Of a stretch of 64,000 nt of DNA, positions 1 to 9,958 are shown in pieces; position 1 is the stretch's first letter, and every line of letters starts with the position of its first letter. The translations under genes were made by a program, and so were the position numbers. The DNA is from JAEULH01 sp963805915 (GTDB lineage: Bacteria; Pseudomonadota; Alphaproteobacteria; Rhodospirillales; Defluviicoccaceae): contig CAWDWD010000023.1 in NCBI GenBank assembly GCA_963805915.1, positions 186,001-250,000 on the forward strand. Reading direction: 5' to 3'. The notes under the pieces were generated by a model. The model was not told the DNA's origin and did no database searches. It worked only from the letters and a program-made list of their open reading frames with translations.

Positions 1-589
1 TGCCGATCCAGACAAGATCGGCCTGCTTGTCGATCTCCGGCAGCGGCCGGAACAGGCTCACATCCGCCGCCTCGTGCCACGTCCATACCCGATCCGCCCA
101 ACCGCGGCGGCGATATATCTCAGCGATCGCCTCGCCGAAAGCGAGCACCCCGTCATAGCCGGAGAGATCGAACCGGGCCAGTTCGCCCGGCGCGGTGGCG
201 GCGCGATGATGGGTATCGTGAAAGAACAAGCAGTAGCGGCCGCCGCGGATGCGGTGGTCGCCGATGGCTCCGACCAGCCACGGCTCGTTCCACTCGTGGA
301 CCATCACGACGTCGGCATCGGCGAGAGCGGCATCAAGATCAAAGCCGCCGGGCCCGCGGTCCGAATTGTAGGTCGCGGCCGTCAGGTCCGCAAAGCGCTC
401 GGCGAAGCGGGCGATGGCGCCGGCGCCGCCTGTTTCGACAAGGTTGCGGCGAGACCAGCCATCCGCCGGTTCGTAGGCCACGACCTGATGTCCGCGTCGC
501 CGGAGCTCACGCAGGATGCCGCGAAGGAAATGGGCGTTGCCGTGATTCCAGTCCGAGACCAGCGAGTGAGTGAAGTAGACGAACCGCAT
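1..589 (-). CDS. CgeB-like glycosyltransferase, N-terminal part (runs off window)
   Basis: Reading the minus strand from an ATG at 589 gives 196 uninterrupted codons to the window edge. The protein opens MRFVYFTHSLVSDWNHGNAH and continues as a Rossmann-like N-terminal half in which a GNAHFLRGILRELRRRGH segment resembles the start of the CgeB/spore-maturation-like glycosyltransferases. Such enzymes transfer sugars from nucleotide donors to envelope polysaccharide or protein; the donor-binding C-terminal half lies outside the window. A GAGG box sits just upstream of the ATG. The start is only 15 bases after the stop of the decarboxylase fragment, so the two were one operon. The family assignment rests on recalled motif similarity; acceptor and donor cannot be deduced. 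Confidence 0.65.
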   Translation of the reverse strand, partial: MRFVYFTHSLVSDWNHGNAHFLRGILRELRRRGHQVVAYEPADGWSRRNLVETGGAGAIARFAERFADLTAATYNSDRGPGGFDLDAALADADVVMVHEWNEPWLVGAIGDHRIRGGRYCLFFHDTHHRAATAPGELARFDLSGYDGVLAFGEAIAEIYRRRGWADRVWTWHEAADVSLFRPLPEIDKQADLVWIG

Positions 590-604
590 CCCCGGACCTC
601 GCGC

Positions 605-1279
605 CTAAGGCTCGACCCCGGCGCGCGCCGCCGGGTGAGGGCCGGCCGCGCCGTCGGCGCCTGTCTCGCCACTCAGGCCCAGCCGCGCGCCCGAGAGCAA
701 GCGCAGGCCCGCCAGCCGTTCGGGCCGGGCCTCCGTGGCCACAAGCTCCACGCACGCGGTGGGGGCCGGCGCGGTGGCGCCGTCGCCATAACGACGCTCG
801 CGGGATCGCAGGCTGGTCTCGAAATAGGCGATCGTGGCCGCCAAACCTTCGGCCAGCGGCCGGCGCGGCTCCCAGCGAAGTTTCTCCCGCGCATATCCGA
901 TATCCGGCCGCCGCCGGCTGGGATCGTCGGGCGGCAACGGCTTGAACACGATCGGCGCGCTGGTTTGCGTCATCGCGATGACCCGGCGGGCGAGCTCGAG
1001 CACCGGCACTTCGTGGGGGTTGCCCAGGTTGACCGGGCCGACGATGTCGTGCGATGAGTCCATCAGCTGGATCAACGCCTCGACCATGTCGCTGACATAG
1101 CAGAACGAGCGGGTCTGGCTGCCGTCGCCGTAGACGGTGAGCGGTCTGTTCTCAAGCGCTTGGACGACGAAGTTGGAGATGATGCGGCCGTCATCGGCCT
1201 GCATGCGGGGGCCGTAGGTGTTGAAGATCCGCCCGACCTTGATCGCGACCCCGTACGTGCGGTGGTAATCGAAGAACAA
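605..1279 (-). pseudogene. UDP-glucuronate decarboxylase-like NAD-dependent epimerase, 3' fragment
   Basis: The 224 codons match the second half of UDP-glucuronic acid decarboxylase (UXS; makes UDP-xylose): FFDYHRTYG, GRIFNTYGPRM, YGDGSQTRSFCYVSDMVEAL and the RRRPDIGYAREKLRW block near the C-terminus are all present. The N-terminal half is missing: no GxxGxxG NAD-binding loop and no upstream YxxxK catalytic pair. Homology starts abruptly at about 1279, where the preceding bases belong to the start of a different gene. The only possible in-frame start is a TTG inside what should be the middle of the protein. About 60 residues after the conserved end form a low-complexity tail. As it stands it cannot be catalytic. 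Whether the truncation is a genomic deletion or an assembly join cannot be decided here. Confidence 0.75.
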
Positions 1280-1307
1280 GAATGACGATGCGCAAAGGCT
1301 GCTTCAT
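1278..1307 (-). pseudogene. Start stub of a second CgeB-like glycosyltransferase
   Basis: The ATG at 1307 overlaps the TGA of the preceding glycosyltransferase fragment in an ATGA arrangement typical of translationally coupled genes. Its first ten codons read MKQPLRIVIL, the usual opening of CgeB-like glycosyltransferases. Immediately afterwards the sequence becomes the middle of the UDP-glucuronate decarboxylase in another frame. The rest of the gene, normally about 350 codons, is gone. The identification is from motif memory over a very short stretch and the operon-like overlap. Confidence 0.5.
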
Positions 1308-1645
1308 CGCGCCAGCTCCGACGGCGCGAGAGCCGCGCCGCTCAAAGCGCTTTCCACCAGCCTCGCCCGCCGGGCATACGTGTGGTGGGCGAGAACGCGT
1401 GCTCGCGCCTTCTCGCCGATACAACGAGCCCTCTTTGCCGACAGCCCCGACACCAACCGGGCGACGTCACCGCCATCGGCGGCAACGAGGACCTCTTCGC
1501 CCGGCGCAAGAAAGGCATCGATCCCTTCCCATGCGTCGGTGATCAAGCAAGCGCCGGCGCCGGCCGCCTCGAACACCCGCGTCGGCGGCGAGAAGCCGAA
1601 GCGGGCCATGCTGTCACGATTGATGTTGAGAACCGCCAGCGCGTA
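1304..1645 (-). pseudogene. CgeB-like glycosyltransferase, C-terminal fragment
   Basis: About 111 codons ending at a TGA (1304-1306) encode the donor-binding C-terminal part of a CgeB/Glyco_trans_1_2-type glycosyltransferase: LAVLNINRDSMARFGFSPPT, RVFEAAGAGACLITDAWEGI and FLAPGEEVLVAADG are characteristic blocks. Upstream of about 1645 the frame stays open but no longer resembles the family, and from about 1707 the opposite strand carries the tail of another gene. The N-terminal two thirds are therefore missing. The fragment overlaps the start stub of the next glycosyltransferase by four bases, showing that the original locus had tandem glycosyltransferases before the decarboxylase. Confidence 0.65.
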
Positions 1646-1704
1646 ACAATTCGACGCCTTGCGCGGCCAAGCCGTCGACCCCGGCGAGCAGCAACGGCAG
1701 CTCC

Positions 1705-1846
1705 CTCCGGCGACACCGACCGCCTCGACGACATCTCGTGGGACGAGCTGTTCGCCAAGTTCGAGGAGAACAAGCTCGCGTTCCTCTATCAGGAGCAGGT
1801 GAGCGGCGACGACACCAGCCGGTTCTTCAAGTTCGTCAAGCGCTAA
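1705..1846 (+). pseudogene. 3' end of a small conserved hypothetical gene
   Basis: The plus strand encodes DTDRLDDISWDELFAKFEEN followed by KLAFLYQEQ, SRFFKFVKR and TAA. This is the C-terminal third of a roughly 85-residue conserved proteobacterial protein of unknown function that I recall ending with ISWDEFFEKFEE, KLAFLYQ and SRFNK blocks. Its N-terminal part (normally a DHDxIRRWAE segment) is not upstream; that position is occupied by antisense glycosyltransferase sequence. The piece has no start or ribosome binding site of its own and is best read as a gene remnant at a junction. Confidence 0.55.
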
Positions 1847-2023
1847 GCGGCGGGATCTTGCGGTCGAGCCGGCCGCCCATGAGCCTCTGCTGCCCGCTTC
1901 TGCGCGATTGCCCTGAAGCTTCCCGAATTCGGAAGCAAGTTTCGGAGTGCCGGGACGGATTGCCTGGGCCACATTCGAGGAAAGCCGAGTGTGGTAACGT
2001 CCGCGCAAGCCAGGAAAAAGCTC

Positions 2024-3124
2024 ATGGATCATGGTATCGCTTCATCGTTAAGGCCCGCGCCGGCGCCAACGAGGCGGCGCTTCGACACCGATGACGCCCG
2101 CTGGGCCGCGGTTCTCGCCCGCGATCCCGGCGCCGACGGTGTCTTTTGCTATGCGGTCCGGACCACCGGTATCTTTTGCCGACCCTCGTGCGCGGCACGC
2201 CGGCCGTTGCGAGGTAACGTCGTCTTCCATGCCGGGGCCGACGAGGCGGCGGCGGCGGGATTTCGCCCATGCAAGCGCTGCGCGCCGGAGACAACATCGC
2301 CGGCGCGGGTGAAGGCCGCGAAGATCGCCCTGGCGTGCCGGTTGATCGAGGCCGCCGAGGAACCACCCGCTCTCGATACGTTGGCCGCGGCCGTCGGTCT
2401 GAGCCCTTACCATTTCCACCGGGTCTTTAAGGCCGTCGCCGGTGTCACGCCGCGCGCCTATGCCGCCGCCGATCGCGCCCGCCGACTGCGCGACGCGCTC
2501 GACGGCGCGCCGAGCGTGACCGCGGCGATCTATGACGCCGGCTTCAATTCGAGCAGCCGGTTCTACGCCGCCGCCGACGCCATCCTCGGCATGCGCCCGC
2601 GCGATTTCCGCGCCGGCGGCGCCGATTCCGAAATCCGCTTCGCGCTCGGTCGCTGCTCGTTGGGCTCGATCCTGGTGGCGACGACCGAGAAGGGGGTGTG
2701 CGCCATCGCTCTCGGCGACGCGCCGGAGGCTCTGGTCGGCGATCTTCGGCGGCGCTTCGCCAAAGCGCGTTTGGTCGATGACGACCCGGCGTTCGCCGCC
2801 CTGGTTGCAAAGGTGGTGGACCACGTCGAGGCGCCGGCGGTGGGACTCGACCTGCCGCTCGACATTCGCGGTACCGCCTTTCAACAGCGCGTCTGGCAGG
2901 CGCTGAAGGATATTCCATTGGGCGAAACCAGGAGCTACGGCGAGATTGCGGAGGGTCTCGGCGCACCGCAAGCCGCTCGCGCGGTCGCCCAAGCCTGCGC
3001 GGCCAACCCGGTCGCGCTCGCCATCCCGTGTCACCGAGTGGTTCGCGGCGACGGCAAGGCGTCCGGCTACCGCTGGGGCGCCGAGCGCAAGCGCGCTCTG
3101 CTCGCCCGCGAGGCGGGGGCGTGA
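2024..3124 (+). CDS. ada: Bifunctional Ada: methylphosphotriester/O6-methylguanine methyltransferase and AraC-type activator
   Basis: Suicide DNA methyltransferase and transcriptional activator of the adaptive response. The 366-residue protein has the complete three-part architecture. The N-terminal zinc domain carries Cys52, Cys56, Cys83 and Cys86 (FCRPSC and CKRC), equivalent to the E. coli four-Cys site whose first Cys accepts methyl from phosphotriesters. An AraC-type helix-turn-helix follows (about 95-190, with LSPYHFHRVFKAVAGVTPRA). The C-terminal O6-alkylguanine transferase has the acceptor Cys336 in PVALAIPCHRVV. I prefer the ATG at 2024, preceded by AGGAAA, over an upstream GTG at 1991. 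The next gene starts within a few bases of its stop, so the two are co-transcribed. Activation of its own promoter by methylated Ada is expected from the family; I could not identify an Ada box with confidence. Confidence 0.93.
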   Translation: MDHGIASSLRPAPAPTRRRFDTDDARWAAVLARDPGADGVFCYAVRTTGIFCRPSCAARRPLRGNVVFHAGADEAAAAGFRPCKRCAPETTSPARVKAAKIALACRLIEAAEEPPALDTLAAAVGLSPYHFHRVFKAVAGVTPRAYAAADRARRLRDALDGAPSVTAAIYDAGFNSSSRFYAAADAILGMRPRDFRAGGADSEIRFALGRCSLGSILVATTEKGVCAIALGDAPEALVGDLRRRFAKARLVDDDPAFAALVAKVVDHVEAPAVGLDLPLDIRGTAFQQRVWQALKDIPLGETRSYGEIAEGLGAPQAARAVAQACAANPVALAIPCHRVVRGDGKASGYRWGAERKRALLAREAGA

Positions 3125-3126
3125 GG

Positions 3127-3891
3127 ATGCCGGCGACGGGCGCGATGGACCCCGCCGGCGCCGCCGGGATGCGGGAGCCATCGTGGACCGCGGGCGAACG
3201 GTTGGACGAGTTGGATTGGGAGGCCATCGGAACCGCTCTTGACGCGCGCGGCTGGGCCATCGTTTCGAACCTGCTGGATGCGCGGTCCTGCGCCGCGCTC
3301 GTTGGGCTTTACGCGCAGGAGGCGCCTTTTCGCAAGAAGCTGGTGATGGAGCGCCATGGCTTCGGCCGGGGCACGTACGGCTATCTCGCCTATCCCCTGC
3401 CGGGAATTGTTCAAGACCTTAGAACGCGGCTCTATCCGCCGCTTGCCCTTGTCGCCGAGCGCTGGAGCGACGCGCTGGGGAGCGACGTGCGCTACCCGGC
3501 GGCCCTTGACGGGTTTCTGGAGCGTTGTCGCGCGGCGGGCCAAACCCGGCCGACACCGCTGCTCCTGGCCTACAAGGAAGGCGAACTCAACAGCCTGCAC
3601 CAGGATCTTTATGGCAATCTCGCGTTTCCGCTGCAGGCCGCCGTCCTGCTCTCGGCGCCGGCCCGTGACTTCACCGGCGGCGAGTTTGTCATGACGGAAC
3701 AGCGGCCGCGCAAGCAGGCTCGGGTGCATGTGGTGCCGCTCGAGCACGGCGACGCCGTCATCTTCGCCGGCCAGCACCGCCCGGCGCGAGGTCGTCGCGG
3801 ATTCCATCGCCTCAATCTCCGTCACGGGGTCTGCGAGATCCGCTCGGGCCGGCGCTACACCCTCGGCATCATTTTTCACGATGCCCGCTGA
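3127..3891 (+). CDS. 2OG-Fe(II) oxygenase co-transcribed with ada
   Basis: The 254-residue protein is a predicted 2-oxoglutarate and iron dependent dioxygenase. Iron ligands are visible as His158 and Asp160 in SLHQDLYG with a distal His at 227 (FHRLN) or 233. The following RRYTLGIIFHDA segment would supply the 2OG-binding arginine (243). A GGEFVMTEQRP strand and a HGDAVIFAGQHRP strand complete the jelly-roll pattern. The ATG at 3127 lies two bases after the ada stop; a GTG at 3121 overlapping that stop is an alternative. Pairing with ada suggests a role in dealkylation of DNA or RNA, as for AlkB, but the sequence is not a classical AlkB and could hydroxylate protein. Substrate is inference from context only. 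Confidence 0.75.
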   Translation: MPATGAMDPAGAAGMREPSWTAGERLDELDWEAIGTALDARGWAIVSNLLDARSCAALVGLYAQEAPFRKKLVMERHGFGRGTYGYLAYPLPGIVQDLRTRLYPPLALVAERWSDALGSDVRYPAALDGFLERCRAAGQTRPTPLLLAYKEGELNSLHQDLYGNLAFPLQAAVLLSAPARDFTGGEFVMTEQRPRKQARVHVVPLEHGDAVIFAGQHRPARGRRGFHRLNLRHGVCEIRSGRRYTLGIIFHDAR

Positions 3892-3945
3892 ACCGATATG
3901 GCGGATCAATGACGCTTTCTCGCCGACGGCCAATAACCGGCCTAC

Positions 3946-4542
3946 TCAGCGTCGGCCCATCGGCCGGCGCGCTTTCAGCGCCGCGCCCAAAGTGCCGTCG
4001 TCCATGTAGTCGAGCTCGCCGCCGAGCGGGATGCCGTGGGCGATGGCCGAGATCAACACTCCGCATCCCTCCAGCCGATCGACGATGTAGTGCGCCGTCG
4101 TCTGACCATCGACGGTGAGGCTGGTGGCGAGGACGACCTCGGTGATCTCCGCCGCCCGCGCCCGTCGGACCAGGGTGGCAATGTTTAGATCCTCCGGTCC
4201 CACCCCGTCGAGCGCCGACAACGTCCCGCCGAGGACATGATAGCGGCCGCGGAAGGTGTGGGATCGTTCCAGCGCCCAGACGTCGGCGACGTCCTCGACG
4301 ACGCACAGGATGGCGCCATCGCGCCTCGGATCGGTGCAGATCGCGCATGGATCGGCGCTGTCGAGATTGCCGCACCTCGAGCATGTCCTGACGGTTTCGA
4401 CCGTACTCGCCAGCGCCTGAACCAACGGCGCCAACACCGTCTCGCGGCGCTCGAGCATGTACAACGCCGCGCGGCGGGCCGAACGCGGCCCCAGTCCGGG
4501 CAGCTTGGCCAGGGCCTGGATCAGTCGGTCGATATCGGACAT
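3946..4542 (-). CDS. recR: Recombination mediator RecR
   Basis: RecR acts with RecF and RecO to load RecA at gaps. The 198 residues are the normal family length. An N-terminal helix-hairpin-helix (LPGLGPRSARRAALYML) is followed by a four-cysteine zinc site, Cys54, Cys57, Cys66 and Cys69, and a Toprim domain beginning CVVEDVADVWALE. A C-terminal HGIPLGGELDYMDDGTLGAAL segment is typical. The gene lies about 76 bases downstream of ybaB on the same strand, the standard ybaB-recR pair. Only 54 bases separate its stop from the convergent oxygenase gene. Confidence 0.96.
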   Translation of the reverse strand: MSDIDRLIQALAKLPGLGPRSARRAALYMLERRETVLAPLVQALASTVETVRTCSRCGNLDSADPCAICTDPRRDGAILCVVEDVADVWALERSHTFRGRYHVLGGTLSALDGVGPEDLNIATLVRRARAAEITEVVLATSLTVDGQTTAHYIVDRLEGCGVLISAIAHGIPLGGELDYMDDGTLGAALKARRPMGRR

Positions 4543-4618
4543 CGGTCGGATCAGCGAGGACGCCCGCGGCCTAGCAACGAAAGCCGGCTCGAGCGACGAG
4601 CGCTTTGTCTCGGCGCCG

Positions 4619-4942
4619 TTACATCGGGAACTGTAGGCCCGGCGGCAACTTCATGCCGCCCGTCAACTCCGACATATGCTCGGAAATATGCGCCTCGACC
4701 TTGGCCTTGGCGTCGTTGAAGGCGGCAACCAACAGATCCTCGAGGACCTCGACGTCGTTCGGATCGACCAGCGACGGATCGATGCGGATCTTGCGGACCT
4801 CGCCCTTTCCGGTCACGGTCACGTGGACCATGCCGCCGCCGGCGTCGCCGGTCATTTCGGTATTGGCCAGCTGCTCCTGCATCTCGGCCATCTTGGCCTG
4901 GAGCTTCTGGGCCTGCTTCATCATTTGGCCGATGTTTTTCAT
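4619..4942 (-). CDS. ybaB: YbaB/EbfC family nucleoid-associated protein
   Basis: A 107-residue DNA-binding protein of the YbaB/EbfC family, starting MKNIGQMMKQAQKLQAKMAE and ending in LPPGLQFPM. The N-terminal amphipathic helix with repeated MxxMQ pattern, the EVRKIRIDPSLVDP strand and the DLLVAAFNDAKAK helix are diagnostic. The start at 4942 is preferred to longer frames that extend upstream without family similarity; a GGAG lies about 13 bases before it. It pairs with recR downstream. The usual upstream partner dnaX is absent here, so the pair has its own promoter (see 4995-5023). Confidence 0.93.
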   Translation of the reverse strand: MKNIGQMMKQAQKLQAKMAEMQEQLANTEMTGDAGGGMVHVTVTGKGEVRKIRIDPSLVDPNDVEVLEDLLVAAFNDAKAKVEAHISEHMSELTGGMKLPPGLQFPM

Positions 4943-4994
4943 GTGCCGACTTGATCTCCGCGGAGGGGGTTGTCGGGACCGAACCCGAGAAGTG

Positions 4995-5023
4995 GATATA
5001 GCAACTTCGAACGCGAAAGTCAT
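4995..5023 (-). promoter_or_regulatory. Putative sigma70-type promoter for ybaB-recR
   Basis: On the minus strand ATGACT (5023-5018) is separated by exactly 17 bases from TATATC (5000-4995). The -10 hexamer lies about 50 bases upstream of the ybaB ATG. Four of six bases match in the -35 box. It would explain expression of ybaB-recR without dnaX. Confidence 0.4.
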
Positions 5024-5096
5024 GGCGTTCGCCGCTGTAACGGCCGGCGGCGCATATCCGGGCACTTGGGCCCTGGCGGCGCCGTTCAGCGCGCGC

Positions 5097-5144
5097 CGCC
5101 CACCACATGAAGCGCCGAACGCGCCCACCACATGAAGCGCCGAA
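5097..5144. repeat. Direct repeat, two copies of 23 bases, period 25
   Basis: The motif CGCCCACCACATGAAGCGCC, extended by GAA, occurs at 5097-5119 (as CGCC followed by CACCACATGAAGCGCCGAA) and again at 5122-5144. The second copy runs into a GCGCC/GGCGC hairpin. The repeat lies between the ybaB promoter and the HU gene. No coding function is evident. Confidence 0.6.
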
Positions 5145-5308
5145 GGCGCCCGTGCTTTACTCATCGACAAGCCATAAAGCGCACGAAGACAGGGGTGATC
5201 GATGCGACGACTGGTTGCGGAACCCTACATTTTGTAGTACGCCTGTCAGGATTCGCGGTGCCCTGCCGCACCGTTTCACACTCCTGACAATAGAGGGGGG
5301 TATTTGGC

Positions 5309-5581
5309 TTGAACAGGAATGATTTGGTCGAAACAATTGCGGACGATACCGGCTTGTCCAAGAAGGATGCGGCGAAAGCTGTCGATGGTGTGTTTGATGC
5401 GATCACGAACGCTCTGAAGAGCGGTGATGAGGTCCGGCTGATCGGATTTGGAACGTTCTCGGTTTCGGATCGCGCGGCTTCGGAAGGCCGCAATCCGCGC
5501 ACCGGCGAAACCATCCAGATCGGTGCATCCAGGGTTCCGAAGTTCAAGGCGGGGAAAGGCCTCAAGGACTCTCTGAACTAG
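5309..5581 (+). CDS. hup: DNA-binding protein HU
   Basis: A 90-residue histone-like protein of the HU/IHF family. It has the N-terminal helices (NRNDLVETIADDTGLSKKDA), the GFGTFSV turn, and the DNA-binding arm motif GRNPRTGETIQI ending FKAGKGLKDSLN. HU dimers bend and compact DNA without strong sequence preference. Translation begins at TTG 5309, the only start that gives the correct N-terminus, with a strong purine-rich GAGGGGGG upstream. tRNA-Val follows about 145 bases later. Confidence 0.96.
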   Translation: MNRNDLVETIADDTGLSKKDAAKAVDGVFDAITNALKSGDEVRLIGFGTFSVSDRAASEGRNPRTGETIQIGASRVPKFKAGKGLKDSLN

Positions 5582-5726
5582 CTCCTACAGGGTTAATTCA
5601 AGCCGCTCGGACGATCGTGGCGCTGACGCCGCAAGTGTCTCGGTCGTCCGGGGTTATTTGTTGTCCGGATTCGCGCGTCACGTCTCCTTAATAGCGCCAT
5701 CATTTCTGGCTCTGTTGGTTCGCCGT

Positions 5727-5802
5727 GGGCGGTTAGCTCAGTCGGTAGAGCGCCACGTTTACACCGTGGATGTCGGCGGTTCGAGCCCGTCACCGCCCAC
5801 CA
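5727..5802 (+). tRNA. tRNA-Val (anticodon UAC), CCA encoded
   Basis: A standard cloverleaf: acceptor GGGCGGT pairs with ACCGCCC, D-stem GCTC/GAGC, anticodon stem CCACG/CGTGG around loop TTTACAC with anticodon TAC, T-arm with GGTTCGAGCCC, and the 3' ACCA encoded. No anomaly seen. Confidence 0.97.
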
Positions 5803-5970
5803 GTTTATTCGCGCCCATGGCTCTCAAAGGATCTCTCGCTTGCCGCTCGCCTTTCGCTCGCCGCTCGCCTTCGCGAACCTCTCGCAGACTTTTTGTTAAT
5901 GTCGGCGCCGGGAGTCGCCACTAGGTTCGCTGCGCCTTCACCTCTCTCGTCCGACCACGGGGCAATGTTA

Positions 5971-8121
<2,151 letters not shown>

Positions 8122-8122
8122 T

Positions 8123-9958
8123 ATGACAACTTTCGACCATCGCATGCCGTTCGGTGCCGAGCTTGGCGCGGATGGCGTTCGCTTTAGGCTGTGGGCGCCC
8201 GACGCCGAACGCGTCGCGTTGCGCCTGGACGGGCCGGGCGGCGAGCGCGTCGTGCCGCTCGAGAAGAACGCCTCGGGATGGTGCGAGACAACGCTCGCCG
8301 ATGCCGGCGCCGGAACCCGTTATCGCTTCCAGATCGACGGCGACCTCAAGGTCCCGGACCCGGCGTCGCGGTTTCAGCCGGATGATGTCCATGCCGCGAG
8401 CGAGGTGATCGATCCGGCCGCCTACGCCTGGAAGCACGCGGAATGGAAGGGGCGGCCGTGGGAAGAGGCCGTCTTCTACGAGCTGCACGTCGGCACGTTC
8501 TCGCCGGAGGGCACCTTCAAGGGCGTGATGAACCGCCTTGAGTATCTCAAGTCGCTAGGGGTGACGGCGGTCGAGCTGATGCCGGTCAACGACTTTCCGG
8601 GAACCCGCGACTGGGGCTACGATGGCGTCACGCTATTCGCGCCAGAGTCCGTCTATGGCCGGCCCGAGGATTTGAAGGCTCTCGTCGATGCCGCGCATGG
8701 TCTCGGGCTGATGATCTTTCTTGATGTCGTCTACAACCACTTCGGTCCTTCCGGGAACTACCTCCACGCCTACGCCGAGCGGTTTTTCAACCCCGACAAG
8801 CACACCCCGTGGGGCGCGGCAATCAACTTCGACGGCGCCGACAGCCGCGTCGTGCGCGACTTTTTTATCAACAACACGCTGTATTGGCTCAATGAATACC
8901 GTTTCGACGGCCTCCGCTTCGACGCGGTGCACGCCATCGACGACGCGTCCGCGCCCGATATCTTGATAGAGCTGGCGGAGACCGTTCACGCCCGGATCGA
9001 GCCCGGCCGCCATGTTCATCTTGTGCTCGAGAACGACGACAACGAGTCTCGCTATCTCGATCGTGACGAGGCGCTGCGGCCGCGCCATTACGTCGCGCAG
9101 TGGAATGACGATATCCATCACGCCTATCATGTCCTGGTGACGGGCGAGAGCGGCGGCTATTACGCCGACTACGCCGACCGGCCGGGAGAGCATCTGGCGC
9201 GGTGTCTGACCGAGGGGTTCGCCTACCAGGGCGATCCCTCGCCGTTCCGTGACGGCGAGATTCGCGGCGAGCCGAGCGCCGGGCTGCCGGCCACGTCCTT
9301 CGTGACGTTCATCCAAAATCATGATCAGATCGGCAATCGGGCTTTCGGCGATCGGATCAACGCGCTCGCTCCGGCCGAGGCCATGACCGCCGCGACCACG
9401 ATCCTGCTGCTGTCGCCGGCGCCGCCAATGCTGTTCATGGGCCAGGAGTGGGCCTCGGAGCGGCCGTTCCAGTTCTTCTGTGATCTGGGGCCGGATCTCG
9501 AAGAACCGGTGCGCGAGGGCCGGCGGAAGGAGTTCGCCTCGTTCCCCGAGTTCAGCAGTCCGGAGGCGAGGGCGAAGATTCCCGACCCGAGCGCTATGTC
9601 GACGTTCGACAACAGCAAGCTGGACTGGGACGGGCGCGAGGGCGCCGGGCACCGTGAGGTTTTGGCCCTGCACAAGCGGCTGCTCGCGCTGCGCCATGCG
9701 GAATTGGCGCCGCGATTAAGCGGCATGCGTGATGGCGGCTCGGTGCGCTGGCGTGACGGCGCGGCCATGGTGCTCGAGTGGCGATTGGGCGACGGCTCCG
9801 CCCTGACCCTCATCGCCAACATGTCGGCCGAGGCCGCCGCGACGCCGGATCTCGACGTGCGGGGCGAATTGCTGCACGCGACCGAGGGCTTTGATCGGGC
9901 GTTGCCGGTCGAACGATTGATGCCATGGACCGCGGCCTTCTACCTCGACCGAGCCTAG
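8123..9958 (+). CDS. treZ: Malto-oligosyltrehalose trehalohydrolase
   Basis: TreZ cleaves trehalose from maltooligosyl-trehalose made by TreY. The 611-residue GH13 protein has an N-terminal beta-sandwich (FRLWAPDAERVALRLDGPGG), then VFYELHVGTFSPEGTF, the nucleophile in FDGLRFDAVHAIDD, the acid/base Glu in LVLENDDNE, and FIQNHDQIGNRA. The start at 8123 is one base after the glgX stop. The TAG stop (9956-9958) is part of the CTAG that begins the repeat element at 9955, so the final codons may have been reset by the element's arrival; the C-terminus looks near normal length. Confidence 0.95.
   Translation: MTTFDHRMPFGAELGADGVRFRLWAPDAERVALRLDGPGGERVVPLEKNASGWCETTLADAGAGTRYRFQIDGDLKVPDPASRFQPDDVHAASEVIDPAAYAWKHAEWKGRPWEEAVFYELHVGTFSPEGTFKGVMNRLEYLKSLGVTAVELMPVNDFPGTRDWGYDGVTLFAPESVYGRPEDLKALVDAAHGLGLMIFLDVVYNHFGPSGNYLHAYAERFFNPDKHTPWGAAINFDGADSRVVRDFFINNTLYWLNEYRFDGLRFDAVHAIDDASAPDILIELAETVHARIEPGRHVHLVLENDDNESRYLDRDEALRPRHYVAQWNDDIHHAYHVLVTGESGGYYADYADRPGEHLARCLTEGFAYQGDPSPFRDGEIRGEPSAGLPATSFVTFIQNHDQIGNRAFGDRINALAPAEAMTAATTILLLSPAPPMLFMGQEWASERPFQFFCDLGPDLEEPVREGRRKEFASFPEFSSPEARAKIPDPSAMSTFDNSKLDWDGREGAGHREVLALHKRLLALRHAELAPRLSGMRDGGSVRWRDGAAMVLEWRLGDGSALTLIANMSAEAAATPDLDVRGELLHATEGFDRALPVERLMPWTAAFYLDRA

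Larger units (their letters stand above)
4943..5308. other. Intergenic region between divergent ybaB and HU
   Basis: This 366-base gap carries the ybaB promoter candidate (4995-5023), the 23-base direct repeat (5097-5144), and the HU leader ending in a GAGGGGGG ribosome binding site. Possible frames on both strands are unlike known proteins. dnaX, which normally precedes ybaB, and lon, which normally precedes HU, are both missing, so this is a synteny breakpoint. Confidence 0.6.
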
